NCBI RefSeq assembly: GCF_003269035.1
Contig: NZ_QLTK01000003.1
Coordinates: 248,001 to 312,000, forward strand
Direction of reading: 5' to 3'
Length of the DNA: 64,000 bases
Origin: Paraburkholderia bryophila
Lineage (GTDB): Bacteria > Pseudomonadota > Gammaproteobacteria > Burkholderiales > Burkholderiaceae
The translations under genes and the position numbers were made by a program. The notes under the pieces were generated by a model, which was given only the letters and a program-made list of their open reading frames with translations, was not told the origin of the DNA and did not search any database. This document shows positions 1-9,575 of the stretch, piece after piece (position 1 is the stretch's first letter; the number at the start of each line of letters is the position of its first letter).

Positions 1-1
1 T

Positions 2-877
2 CAGTCGGTCTACACGCGCTGCAACGCGCTGCTCGAACGCTGGGCGTACCGGCGCTCGAAAGTGATCACCGCGGTGTCGCGGAAAGTCGCCGACGAAATC
101 CGCGCGATCGGCCTGACGCCCGACAACCGGGTCGAGGTGATCTATAACGGCGTGGACACCCGGGGCTTCGCGGCCGCGACCGGCGACCGCGACAAGTTCG
201 GTTTGCCGAAAGATGCGTTCCTGCTGCTGTTCGTCGGCGATCTGCGCACGCCGCGCAAGAACCTCGGCACCGTGCTCGCCGCGCTCAGGCATCTGCCCGA
301 CTACGTGCAGATCGCGGTGGCCGGTTTCCTGCCGGGCAGCCCGTATCCCGACGAGGCGAAAGCGCTGGGCATTGCGCATCGCGTGCATTTTCTCGGGCTG
401 GTGAAAGAGATGCCGATGCTGATGCATTCGGTCGACGCGTTCGTGTTTCCGTCGCGCTATGAAGCAATGAGCCTGTCGCTGCTCGAGGCGATGGCGGCGG
501 GTCTGCCGGTGGTCACGGCACGCACTGCGGGCGGCGCCGAAATCATCACGCCGGAATGCGGGATCGTGCTCGACGATCCGGACGACTCCACGGCGTTGGC
601 GCGCGCGGTCGCGCGCCTCGCCGAGCATCACGACGCGCGCCGCGCGATGGGCGTCGCCGCCAACGAACTCGCCACCGGCTTCGGCTGGGCGCGCATGGCC
701 GAGCAGTACATCGCGCTGTACCGGCAACTCGCGGGGCAGCAGCAGAATCGCCGGCGCAGCGAGGCGGAAGCGGCGGCGATCGCCAAGACCGACGCGCTGA
801 CGCTGAACACGCTGGCGGGACAGACAGCGTCGTTCGACCATCACAACTCACGGAACGCACAGGGGCATCAACCATGA
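2..877 (+). CDS. GT4 glycosyltransferase, 5' end outside window
   Basis: C-terminal part of a GT-B fold glycosyltransferase; the frame is open from base 2, so the start lies left of the window. The visible part has the GT4 donor-site motif (EAMSLSLLEAM) inside SRYEAMSLSLLE, followed by AAGLPVV and a GGAEII stretch, typical of retaining enzymes that use a nucleotide-diphospho sugar. The last 50 residues are polar and low in complexity. Its stop overlaps the next gene's start as ATGA, so the two are translationally coupled. It probably adds one sugar to the lipid-linked repeat unit of the exopolysaccharide on the cytoplasmic side. Donor and acceptor cannot be read from sequence. Confidence 0.9.
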   Translation, partial: QSVYTRCNALLERWAYRRSKVITAVSRKVADEIRAIGLTPDNRVEVIYNGVDTRGFAAATGDRDKFGLPKDAFLLLFVGDLRTPRKNLGTVLAALRHLPDYVQIAVAGFLPGSPYPDEAKALGIAHRVHFLGLVKEMPMLMHSVDAFVFPSRYEAMSLSLLEAMAAGLPVVTARTAGGAEIITPECGIVLDDPDDSTALARAVARLAEHHDARRAMGVAANELATGFGWARMAEQYIALYRQLAGQQQNRRRSEAEAAAIAKTDALTLNTLAGQTASFDHHNSRNAQGHQP

Positions 878-2040
878 CGACGAGTTCAATCAAATCGCTG
901 CAGATCGGGATGCACTGGTTTCCCGAGCGCGCGGGCGGCCTCGACCGCATGTATTACTCGCTGGTCGGCGCGCTGCCAGGCGCGGGCGTGGCGGTGCGCG
1001 GCGTGGTCGCCGGCTCGTCGAAAGTCGCCGCGGACACGGGCGGCGCGATCAACGGTTTCGGCTCCGCCGCGCAGTCGCTGCCGTTGCGGCTGATGGCGGC
1101 GCGCCGCGCGTTGCGCGAGGAAATCCGCCGGTCGCGGCCCGACGTGATTTCGTCGCACTTCGCGCTGTACACCTTTCCGGGGCTCGACGTGACGCGCGGG
1201 ATTCCGCAGGTCTCGCATTTTCAGGGACCGTGGGCCGACGAGAGTCACGTCGAAGGCGCCGACTCGCTCGGCCAGCGCGCCAAACGCTATCTGGAACAGT
1301 CGGTGTATGCGCGTTCGTCGCGCTTGATCGTGTTGTCCGAGGCGTTCGGCAAGATCCTCACGTCGCGCTACGGCATCGCGCCGGAGCGCGTGCGCGTGGT
1401 GCCGGGTTGCGTCGACGTCGAACAGTTCAACCTGCCGATCACGCCCGCCGAAGCGCGTCTGAAACTGCAATTGCCGCAAGACCGGCCGATCGTGCTGGCG
1501 GTGCGGCGGCTGGTGCGGCGCATGGGTCTCGAAGACCTGATCGACGCGATCCAGCTGCTCAGGCAGAGCGCGCCTGACGTGCTGCTGCTGATAGCGGGCA
1601 AGGGGCGGCTCGAAAGCGAACTGCAGGCGCGGATCGGCGCGGCCGGGTTGGAAGATAACGTCAAGCTGTTGGGCTTCGTGCCCGATCAGCATCTGGCGGC
1701 GTTGTACCGCGCGGCGAATATCAGCGTGGTGCCGACCGTGGCGCTGGAGGGCTTCGGGCTGATCACGGTCGAGTCGCTGGCCTCGGGTACGCCCGTGCTG
1801 GTGACGCCGGTGGGCGGCTTACCGGAGGCGGTGGCGGGGTTGTCGCCGGATCTGGTGCTGCCGGAGACGGGCGCGAAGGCGATCGCTGCAGGCCTGGCCG
1901 GCGCGCTGAACGGTACGTTGAAGCTGCCGGATGCCGATGCCTGCCGACGTTATGCGCGGGAGAACTTCGATAACTCGGTGATCGCGAAACGGGTCGCCGC
2001 GGTGTATGCCGAGGCGATCGCGGCGGGCGGGATACATTGA
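874..2040 (+). CDS. GT4 glycosyltransferase
   Basis: A 388-residue GT4 family glycosyltransferase. The N-terminal acceptor domain begins with LQIGMHWFPERAGGLDRMYY, the usual glycine-rich loop after strand 1. The C-terminal domain has VLAVRRLVRRMGLEDLI (donor phosphate contact) and the ExxxE-type motif ALEGFGLITVESLASGTPVL. The ATG at 874 was chosen because it overlaps the upstream stop (ATGA) and starts the conserved domain; the frame is open further upstream, but that stretch lies inside the previous gene. It is the last rightward gene of this part of the exopolysaccharide cluster and converges on gmd. The sugar specificity is unknown. Confidence 0.92.
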   Translation: MTTSSIKSLQIGMHWFPERAGGLDRMYYSLVGALPGAGVAVRGVVAGSSKVAADTGGAINGFGSAAQSLPLRLMAARRALREEIRRSRPDVISSHFALYTFPGLDVTRGIPQVSHFQGPWADESHVEGADSLGQRAKRYLEQSVYARSSRLIVLSEAFGKILTSRYGIAPERVRVVPGCVDVEQFNLPITPAEARLKLQLPQDRPIVLAVRRLVRRMGLEDLIDAIQLLRQSAPDVLLLIAGKGRLESELQARIGAAGLEDNVKLLGFVPDQHLAALYRAANISVVPTVALEGFGLITVESLASGTPVLVTPVGGLPEAVAGLSPDLVLPETGAKAIAAGLAGALNGTLKLPDADACRRYARENFDNSVIAKRVAAVYAEAIAAGGIH

Positions 2041-2052
2041 GGGAGTGAGGGG

Positions 2053-2117
2053 CGGCGGGGCGTTCAAAGCGAACGCCGCCGCGAATCACCGGGCTCACCG
2101 CTTTCGCCGTGAGCCCG
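2053..2117. terminator. Paired hairpins between convergent genes
   Basis: Two GC-rich dyads fill the gap between the convergent glycosyltransferase and gmd. The second is a perfect 9-bp stem (2090-2098 with 2109-2117) around a 10-base loop. Neither has a long T tract, so termination in both directions is an inference from position. Confidence 0.45.
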
Positions 2118-2140
2118 CGCCGTTTCCCGATCCTTAACGA

Positions 2141-3193
<1,053 letters not shown>

Positions 3194-3264
3194 TCAATAT
3201 TGGTAAAAGTAAAAAACAATCGGCACTCGCGCCCGGTCAGGCGCATCGCTCTGAAAAAAACACC

Positions 3265-4086
3265 TCAACGTGTGCCGTCCAGCAGTCGCCGCACCATCGG
3301 TTCGACGACCCGGCAATCCTGTTCCGCCTTCAGTCGATACAGGTCCGGCTTCGGATGCGCGCCGTCGGACATCAGCGTCTTCCAGTCCGGCAAGCGGCTG
3401 ACGTACGCGTACTGATCGACCAGCGGCACCTGCTGCTCGGCGGCCACGCGGCGCGTCATCGCAACCATCGCGTCGAGCCGCGCATTGAGACGGTCGTCGG
3501 GCATCGGGTTCGAGGTCTGCAGCACCGGCTGCTTGCCGAGCGCGCGGGCGCTCGTCACCAGCGCCGTTTCGGCCGCGTAGAACTGCTCGGGCGTCTGGTT
3601 GTGCATGACTTCGTTGATGCCGTAATTGATCAGCACGATCTGCGCGGGCGATGCGGCCAAACGCGCCTGCCACGGCAGACCGGCGGTCGGACCGGCGCGG
3701 CGATTGCCGGTGCCGTCGCGCAGCTGGGTGGCCATCGTGCCGCCCACGCCGTAGTTCGTGACGAGAACGCGTTCGCCGACGCGCGCCTGCAAATCGTCCT
3801 GCAGATACGCAACGGCATTGCGCGCTTGCGGGCCGCAGTGGCCGTCGCGACAGGTAATGCCGAGCGTGGTCGAATCGCCGTAGGCTTCGATCAGCACCTG
3901 CGTCTGCGCGGTGTTGGCGGGCAGCGTCGTGGATGAGGCTTGCGCCGCGTCGGCGCGGCCGGCGTGCGCGCTCAAGGTCACGAAGCAGGCCAGCGTCGCC
4001 GCGGTGGACCACGGCCGCATCGGTATCCACATCCTGGTCCGCATCGAGGTCCAGGCGCTCGCGGCGAAGCCTGCGTGGCGCCTCAT
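3265..4086 (-). CDS. Secreted SGNH/GDSL-family hydrolase
   Basis: A 273-residue SGNH-fold esterase or acylhydrolase. Block I is YGDSTTLG (nucleophile Ser after Asp), then YGVGGTMA (block II Gly), YGINEVMHN (block III Asn) and SDGAHPKPD (block V Asp-x-x-His). The N-terminus before residue about 48 has a basic stretch and then a hydrophobic segment ending ..SAHAGRADA, read as a signal peptide, so it should act in the periplasm. The start at 4086 was chosen because its ATG overlaps the stop of the acyltransferase (ATGA); 4044, 4032 and 4020 are possible shorter starts. Coupling with an O-acyltransferase suggests it trims or edits acyl groups on the polysaccharide. The substrate is unproven. Confidence 0.85.
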   Translation of the reverse strand: MRRHAGFAASAWTSMRTRMWIPMRPWSTAATLACFVTLSAHAGRADAAQASSTTLPANTAQTQVLIEAYGDSTTLGITCRDGHCGPQARNAVAYLQDDLQARVGERVLVTNYGVGGTMATQLRDGTGNRRAGPTAGLPWQARLAASPAQIVLINYGINEVMHNQTPEQFYAAETALVTSARALGKQPVLQTSNPMPDDRLNARLDAMVAMTRRVAAEQQVPLVDQYAYVSRLPDWKTLMSDGAHPKPDLYRLKAEQDCRVVEPMVRRLLDGTR

Positions 4087-5195
4087 GCACGGCTTTGCGG
4101 CGCGCGCGGTGCGGCCGCGGTCACGCCGGAACCGACCGCGGAACCGACACCTGCCGCCGCCGGCGCATGACCGTTCCCCGCGCCGAAAATCAGCCGCTTC
4201 TCGAACGCGAACCACGTGATGCTGGCGTAGACGAGCGTGATCGCGAGCGCCAACGCCGCCGTCACAAAACGGTTGAGTTGCAGCGGCCACAGCATGTACA
4301 GCACGCTCAGATGAATCAGATAGATCGTGTAACTGATCGTGCCGATATAGACCAGCACGGGATGGCACAGCAGCCGTTTGACGATGCCCTTGCTCTGCAA
4401 CGCGATCACCACGACCGACGTGCACAGCACCAGCGAAACGCTATACAGCCCGGCGTTCGACAGCGGCGTATTCGCCGCGCGAAAGCGCGGATAGTGCAAA
4501 TGCAGCCAGGCCAGCACGGCAAGCGCCGCGAAACATCCCAGCACGGCCAGACCCTTGTACGGTTCGAGCGCATCGCGATCGCGCCGCACGGCGATCGCCA
4601 GCAGCGCGCCGGCCGCGAGCAGATCCATGCGGAACGGCGTCAGGTAATAGATCGGCCAGAACGAATCGAACCACGGCGTGGCGAACGCGCGCAGCAGCGG
4701 CACCAGCACGATCAGCGCGGCTGCCACGTAGCCGAGCACACGCTCGGGCAGTAGCAGAATCACGAACGGCCAGAAAATATAGAACTGCTCTTCGACCGCG
4801 AGGGACCACAACACATTCAGGCTGTCGTGACCGCTCTGATTGAGCGCGTCGCCGATATTGGTCGCGAAGAATGCATACCACTGCCAGTGCTGTGCCCAGC
4901 CGAAGCCGAACAGGATCGACGACACCACCATCAGCAACACGTACGGCGGCAGGATGCGGCGCGCCCGGCGTGCGTAGAAATAGCCGAAATACGACTGCTG
5001 GCGCGCCTTGCGTTCGAGCAGGATGCCGGTGATCAGAAACCCGCTCAAAACGAAAAACAGATCGACGCCCATCCACAGCGGCGCCTTCAAGGCGTGCTGC
5101 GCGAACACTGCGAGCACCGCGATGGCGCGCAGGCCGTCGAGCTGCACGATGCGGCGGGAGTGAGAGGGTGATGAAGGCAGTGCGCTAGCAGTCAT
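4083..5195 (-). CDS. Acyltransferase 3 family membrane O-acyltransferase
   Basis: A 370-residue integral membrane acyltransferase of the OafA/YrhL type, which moves acyl groups (often acetyl) across the membrane onto sugars. It begins with RIVQLDGLRAIAVLAVFAQH, carrying the family R-x-DGLR and the catalytic His region. The hallmark FFVLSGFLITGILL follows, then about ten hydrophobic segments and a basic C-terminal tail. The ATG at 5195 was chosen because it begins just before the conserved domain; an open frame to 5282 adds 29 unlikely residues. It is first of the leftward operon and ends in an ATGA overlap with the SGNH hydrolase. The likely role is O-acylation of the exopolysaccharide repeat unit (compare bceO). 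Confidence 0.9.
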   Translation of the reverse strand: MTASALPSSPSHSRRIVQLDGLRAIAVLAVFAQHALKAPLWMGVDLFFVLSGFLITGILLERKARQQSYFGYFYARRARRILPPYVLLMVVSSILFGFGWAQHWQWYAFFATNIGDALNQSGHDSLNVLWSLAVEEQFYIFWPFVILLLPERVLGYVAAALIVLVPLLRAFATPWFDSFWPIYYLTPFRMDLLAAGALLAIAVRRDRDALEPYKGLAVLGCFAALAVLAWLHLHYPRFRAANTPLSNAGLYSVSLVLCTSVVVIALQSKGIVKRLLCHPVLVYIGTISYTIYLIHLSVLYMLWPLQLNRFVTAALALAITLVYASITWFAFEKRLIFGAGNGHAPAAAGVGSAVGSGVTAAAPRAPQSRA

Positions 5196-5851
5196 GAACC
5201 GTCCATGGTGTGAAGCCGGGGAGCCGCGCACGAGTCGGCACAGCGCGAGAAACAGCACAGCCACGCCCGCTTCGCGTCGCAACGAAAGTGCAATCGATTC
5301 TAGGGAAAAGAAAATCGCGAAAAAACGGGAATGAATTGGATAAATGAATCAGTTTGCAACAGGGTGTTTCGTTATCCATTCGCAATGGATTTTTATGCTG
5401 GTGTTGCGCATAGGTCGCGCATGGATCGCGCCGATGACGCAACACGTAATAAGTGCGGATCAGAGCGCTATGGCATCGGTAAAGATGAATCGCAATGTGC
5501 GGATGAAGAGGTGTGGCGCAATTAATTTTCGGTTAATCGATTTTTAAATCGATTTCTTTCAGGATGCTTGAAGCGTCGAATATTTTTGAATTATTTTCGA
5601 TTTTCGTCGCGCGGTTTTTTCCGCGTAATGTGAGCCGTGCGGACCGGCTGGCCAGGGAAGGCGCGTGCGCCGCACGCGCAACCCGTTCACGGCGAACCGT
5701 CGCGTCGTCCTGCTCTTTGCTCGTTTGCCGGCTTGTGTGTCGGCTGGCGTGCTGGATCGCACGACCGGTTCTCATGTTCTTGTTCTGCTTCTTTTGATTC
5801 CCGCGCGGGCGTAGGTCCGCGCGCGGCGCCGCGTTGACTGGAGGAAATACC
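5196..5851. promoter_or_regulatory. Divergent control region of the exopolysaccharide genes
   Basis: About 650 bases without a convincing gene between the leftward acyltransferase operon and the rightward beta-propeller gene. The part from 5290 to 5600 is clearly AT-rich compared with its surroundings and must hold promoters for both directions. Two copies of AATCGATT lie in a 20-bp dyad at 5535-5554; their binding factor is unknown. The right end carries GGAGG (5840-5844), the ribosome binding site of the next gene. Confidence 0.6.
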
Positions 5852-8053
5852 TTGCCCCGTTTCACGTTCAAAAGCAGGTTCGCTGTGCTTGCCTGTGCCA
5901 CCGGATTCGCCGCGGCATCGTTTGGCGTCACGGCCGGCGCGGAAACCGCGTTGAACGCGAAGACTTCATGGATCGGCAATACCTTTGGTTTCGGCGACGG
6001 CAGCTGGGCGCAGATCAACATCACCGCGATCGCGGTCGCGCCCGACGGCAAGGTTTATACGAACGCACCGTGGGACGAAAGCGGCGCCGAAGCGAGCGTC
6101 TACCAGAACGGCAAGATGCTCGGCTTCGCGGGCGGCACGCATGGCTGGGGCAATAGCGGCGGCAGCGCGATCGCGGTGAACCGCAAGTATGCGTTCGTCG
6201 CGATCGGCGTCGGCAATGAAAAAGGACGCCTGGTGGAGCAGGGCGTGTGGCCGGAAAAGGGCAAGCAGTGGTTCGGCATCTCGCGCCGGCAGATTGCCGA
6301 CCCGAAACTCGCCGCGCCGTTCCAGCCTGCCGCGAAAGCCGCCGACCCGCATGCGCAACTGGCGGCCGGCTTCCTGATGATGAACGAAGTGCCGACCGGC
6401 ACGAGCGCGGAGATTGGCGGCCTCGCGGCGAACGACAGCACGCTCTATGCGGCCAACACCGCGCGCGATCGCATCGAGGTCTATGACGCCGAATCGATGC
6501 AGCAGAAAACTACGTGGAGCGTGCACGAACCGGGCCGCCTTGCGCTCGCGCCCGACGGCACGTTGTGGGTTCTGAGCGGCACGCGTAACGATCGCGCGCC
6601 GCATGTCGAGCACTACACGTCAGCGGGCAAGCGCATCGACGAGACGCTGACGTTGCCGGCCGACACAGTGGCCGTCGACCTTGCCGTGGACGCACGAGGC
6701 CGCCTGGTGATCGCCGATAACGGCCCACGTCAGCAGGTGCTGTTCTTCAGCAAAAACAACGGCCGCTATGCGGAATCGGGCTCGCTCGGCGAGCGCGGCG
6801 GGATCTTTGGCGGCGTTGCGGGCAAACCGGGGCCGCAGCGTTTCAACGGACTGACCGGCGTGGGCGTGGATGCGCGCGGCAATGTCTACGTCTCGACCAA
6901 CGGCATCGGGCCGCGCTACGACCCGATCGGTGCGGGTCTGGGCGCGACCCTCGAAAGCTACGCGCCGGACGGCAAGCGCGACTGGCAGGTGCAAGGGCTG
7001 CTGTTCGTGGACGGTGCGTGGATCGATCCGGCGCGTCCCGACAGCGTCTATACCGGCAACAAGCGTTTCGAACTCGATCTGTCGAAGCCTGCCGGGCAGG
7101 ACTGGACATACGCGGGCTTTTTGTCGAACCGCTTCAAGTATCCGGACGATCCGGTGTTTCACACCGACCAGTATCCGGGCCTGCCGATCGCCCGTCAGTT
7201 GAAGGGCCGCACGTTCCTGTATCTGACGGACATGTACGCGGACCATCTGAAGATCTATCGCTTCGATCCGCAGCGCGACGGCGAGACGGCGATTCCGTCG
7301 GGTTTCATCGCCGGGCGTGAGCGCGCGGTCGCCAAGGTGCCGAATGCACCGCCGGGCGGCGACTGGATCTGGCGCGATGCGAACGGCGACGGCAAATTCA
7401 ACCCCGACGAATTCTCGCTCAACACGAGCGGCACGAAGCTCGCGGGCGGCTGGGGCTGGTGGGTGGATAGCGCCGGCGATATCTGGCGCACGCGCGACAA
7501 CAAGGGCATTTACCGCTTCCGGTTCGGCGGTCTCGATGCGAAGGGCAACCCGGTCTATTCGTATTCGAACCTGACGCAGTACCCGGTGCCGCAACCGTTC
7601 ACCGAGCTGCATCGCGCGCTCTACGAACCGGCCACCGACACGATGTACGTGACCGGCTACACGCCGGATACACCGGTCGATCGCGGCTTCTGGAAGGAAG
7701 TGGGCCGCGTGCTGGTGCGCTACGACAAATGGTCGAGCGGCAATCCGGTGCAGCGCTATTCGATCACGCTGCCGTGGCAGACGCAGAGCAAACCGATCGC
7801 CACGATCATCGGCCTGACCGTCGAGGGGCAATACCTGTTCGGCGTCGAGCCGGTCGGCGCGGTGCACGTGTGGGACAAGGACAGCGGCAAGGAACTCGGC
7901 GTGATCCGGCCGGGGCCCGAAGTGGGGCGCGCGTCGGGTTGGGTCGACGTGCCCAACGGCATCAGCGCGGCGAAGCGCGCCGATGGCGAATACCTCGTGT
8001 TCGTCGAGGAAGACGCGCGCGGCAAAGTGATGATGTACCGCTGGAAACCTTGA
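5852..8053 (+). CDS. Exported NHL/SMP-30-like beta-propeller protein, exopolysaccharide-associated
   Basis: A 733-residue protein of unknown function. TTG at 5852 was chosen because GGAGG lies 7 bases upstream; a TTG at 5834 is in frame but has no such site. It begins PRFTFKSRFAVLACATGF and continues to ..TAGAE, a typical signal peptide. Repeated blocks such as AVAPDGKVYTNA, LALAPDGTLWVLSG, LAVDARGRLVIADN and GVDARGNVYVSTN look like blades of an NHL or SMP-30 propeller. A clean EF-hand calcium loop, DANGDGKFNPDE, lies at about residues 509-520. No catalytic set was recognised. Its position between the acyltransferase operon and the flippase suggests a periplasmic or surface role in polymer assembly, modification or export. 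Confidence 0.8.
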   Translation: MPRFTFKSRFAVLACATGFAAASFGVTAGAETALNAKTSWIGNTFGFGDGSWAQINITAIAVAPDGKVYTNAPWDESGAEASVYQNGKMLGFAGGTHGWGNSGGSAIAVNRKYAFVAIGVGNEKGRLVEQGVWPEKGKQWFGISRRQIADPKLAAPFQPAAKAADPHAQLAAGFLMMNEVPTGTSAEIGGLAANDSTLYAANTARDRIEVYDAESMQQKTTWSVHEPGRLALAPDGTLWVLSGTRNDRAPHVEHYTSAGKRIDETLTLPADTVAVDLAVDARGRLVIADNGPRQQVLFFSKNNGRYAESGSLGERGGIFGGVAGKPGPQRFNGLTGVGVDARGNVYVSTNGIGPRYDPIGAGLGATLESYAPDGKRDWQVQGLLFVDGAWIDPARPDSVYTGNKRFELDLSKPAGQDWTYAGFLSNRFKYPDDPVFHTDQYPGLPIARQLKGRTFLYLTDMYADHLKIYRFDPQRDGETAIPSGFIAGRERAVAKVPNAPPGGDWIWRDANGDGKFNPDEFSLNTSGTKLAGGWGWWVDSAGDIWRTRDNKGIYRFRFGGLDAKGNPVYSYSNLTQYPVPQPFTELHRALYEPATDTMYVTGYTPDTPVDRGFWKEVGRVLVRYDKWSSGNPVQRYSITLPWQTQSKPIATIIGLTVEGQYLFGVEPVGAVHVWDKDSGKELGVIRPGPEVGRASGWVDVPNGISAAKRADGEYLVFVEEDARGKVMMYRWKP

Positions 8054-8108
8054 AGCCCACTGCGCTTCAGGCGCGCTTCAGCAACCGCAGTCAAACCCAG
8101 GGCATCCG

Positions 8109-9575
8109 ATGGACAAAGGCATTCTCAAGAACGTAGCGATCAATTTCTTCGGGCTGGTCCTGCCGACTTTCGTCTCGCTCGTGACCGTGCCGTCGTATAT
8201 CAAGCTGCTCGGCGTCGAGCGCTACGGCGTGATCAGTCTCGTGTGGACGCTGATCGGCTATTTCAGCATTCTCGATCTCGGCATGAGCATGGCCGCGCAG
8301 AATCACATCTCGAAGGCGCTGGCCTCCGGTGACAGGAGCGAGAGCGAACGGGTGTTCTGGAGCGCGACGTGGCTCAATTTCGCGACCGGCGTGATCGGCG
8401 GGCTGATCATTTATTTCGGCGCGTTTCTGTACACCGCGTATTTCACCAAGGTATCGCCCGAGTTGCAGCATGAGGTGTATATGGCGCTGCCGTGGCTCGC
8501 GGTGGCGATTCCGATCGCCAATGTCTCGTGGGTGTTCGCCGGCGCGATCAACGGCGCGGAGCGCTTCGGTGTGTACAACACCAATCAGACCATCGGCACC
8601 TTCCTGTTCCAGTTGCTGCCGCTGGGCGCCGCGCTGTGGCTCGGCGCAACCCTGCAGAACGTGCTGGCCGCCGCCGTCTTCGCGCGGATTCTGGCGGCAC
8701 TGATGCTGGGCCGTTCCGCGCTGAAGGTGCTGGAGATTCGCCGCATCCGGGCGCCGCAATTCGGCGTCGCGAAGGGGCTGTTCAACTTCGGCGGCTGGAT
8801 GTTGATTGCGAGCGTTACCACGATGATCGCCGACTCGCTCGACCGCGTGATGCTCGGCACGAGTCTCGGTGCGCGCTTCGTCACGTATTACACGGTGCCG
8901 CAGAACCTCGTGACGCGCCTGAACATCGTGCCGACCGCGCTGGTGCGCACGCTGTTTCCGCGTTTGTCCGCCGTGGGTCGCGCCGACGCCGACACCATCA
9001 CGCAGCAGTCGCTCGAATTTCTCAATGGGGTGTTCACGCCGGTCGCGCTGGTCGCGATGCTGGTGCTCGAACCGTTCCTGCATCTGTGGGTCGGCAATGA
9101 AATCGCCACGGTGGCCGCGCCGGTGGGCCGGATCATGATCATCGCCGTGTGGCTCGTCGGGCAGGCGAACGTGACGCGGATTCTGATCCAGTCGCAGGTC
9201 CATCCGGCGACCGCCGCGCGGGTCGGTTTGTTCGAATTGCCCCTGTTTGCGGGGGCGTTGTGGTTCGGCATCTCGCACTTCGGTCTGACCGGCGCGGCGG
9301 TGGCCGTCGCCGGGCGCGCGTTGTTCGACTACGCGGTGCTGCTGCATTTCGCCGCGATTCGCGCGCGCCAGATCGCGCTCGACATGCTCGCCCACCTCGC
9401 GTTTCTGCTGGCCAGCCTGTGGCTCGCCAGCTTTCTGCCGGGTCTCGCGCTGGCGATCGTGGCCGGCCTGCTGATGGTCGGCGCGAATCTCGCCTGGTCG
9501 ATCACGATGACCCCCGCTTTGCGCGATCTTGCGCGTTCACTGCTGTTGCGACTGAATCCGAGGAAAAGCGCATGA
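8109..9575 (+). CDS. Wzx-type polysaccharide repeat-unit flippase
   Basis: A 488-residue membrane protein of the MOP/MATE superfamily with about 12-14 hydrophobic segments. It begins MDKGILKNVAINFFGLVLP, the usual start of O-antigen and exopolysaccharide flippases, with the conserved ..GVERYGVISLVWTLIGYFSILDLG block after helix 1. It would move undecaprenyl-diphosphate-linked repeat units from the cytoplasmic to the periplasmic leaflet. Its stop overlaps the next start (ATGA), tying it to the glycosyltransferase fusion. It corresponds in position to bceQ of cepacian clusters. A Wzy polymerase was not recognised in the window. Confidence 0.9.
   Translation: MDKGILKNVAINFFGLVLPTFVSLVTVPSYIKLLGVERYGVISLVWTLIGYFSILDLGMSMAAQNHISKALASGDRSESERVFWSATWLNFATGVIGGLIIYFGAFLYTAYFTKVSPELQHEVYMALPWLAVAIPIANVSWVFAGAINGAERFGVYNTNQTIGTFLFQLLPLGAALWLGATLQNVLAAAVFARILAALMLGRSALKVLEIRRIRAPQFGVAKGLFNFGGWMLIASVTTMIADSLDRVMLGTSLGARFVTYYTVPQNLVTRLNIVPTALVRTLFPRLSAVGRADADTITQQSLEFLNGVFTPVALVAMLVLEPFLHLWVGNEIATVAAPVGRIMIIAVWLVGQANVTRILIQSQVHPATAARVGLFELPLFAGALWFGISHFGLTGAAVAVAGRALFDYAVLLHFAAIRARQIALDMLAHLAFLLASLWLASFLPGLALAIVAGLLMVGANLAWSITMTPALRDLARSLLLRLNPRKSA

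Noticed and set aside
5331-5547. Two overlapping short frames in the exopolysaccharide control region
   Set aside because: Neither has a good ribosome binding site, and both lie in AT-rich DNA that more likely holds promoters.
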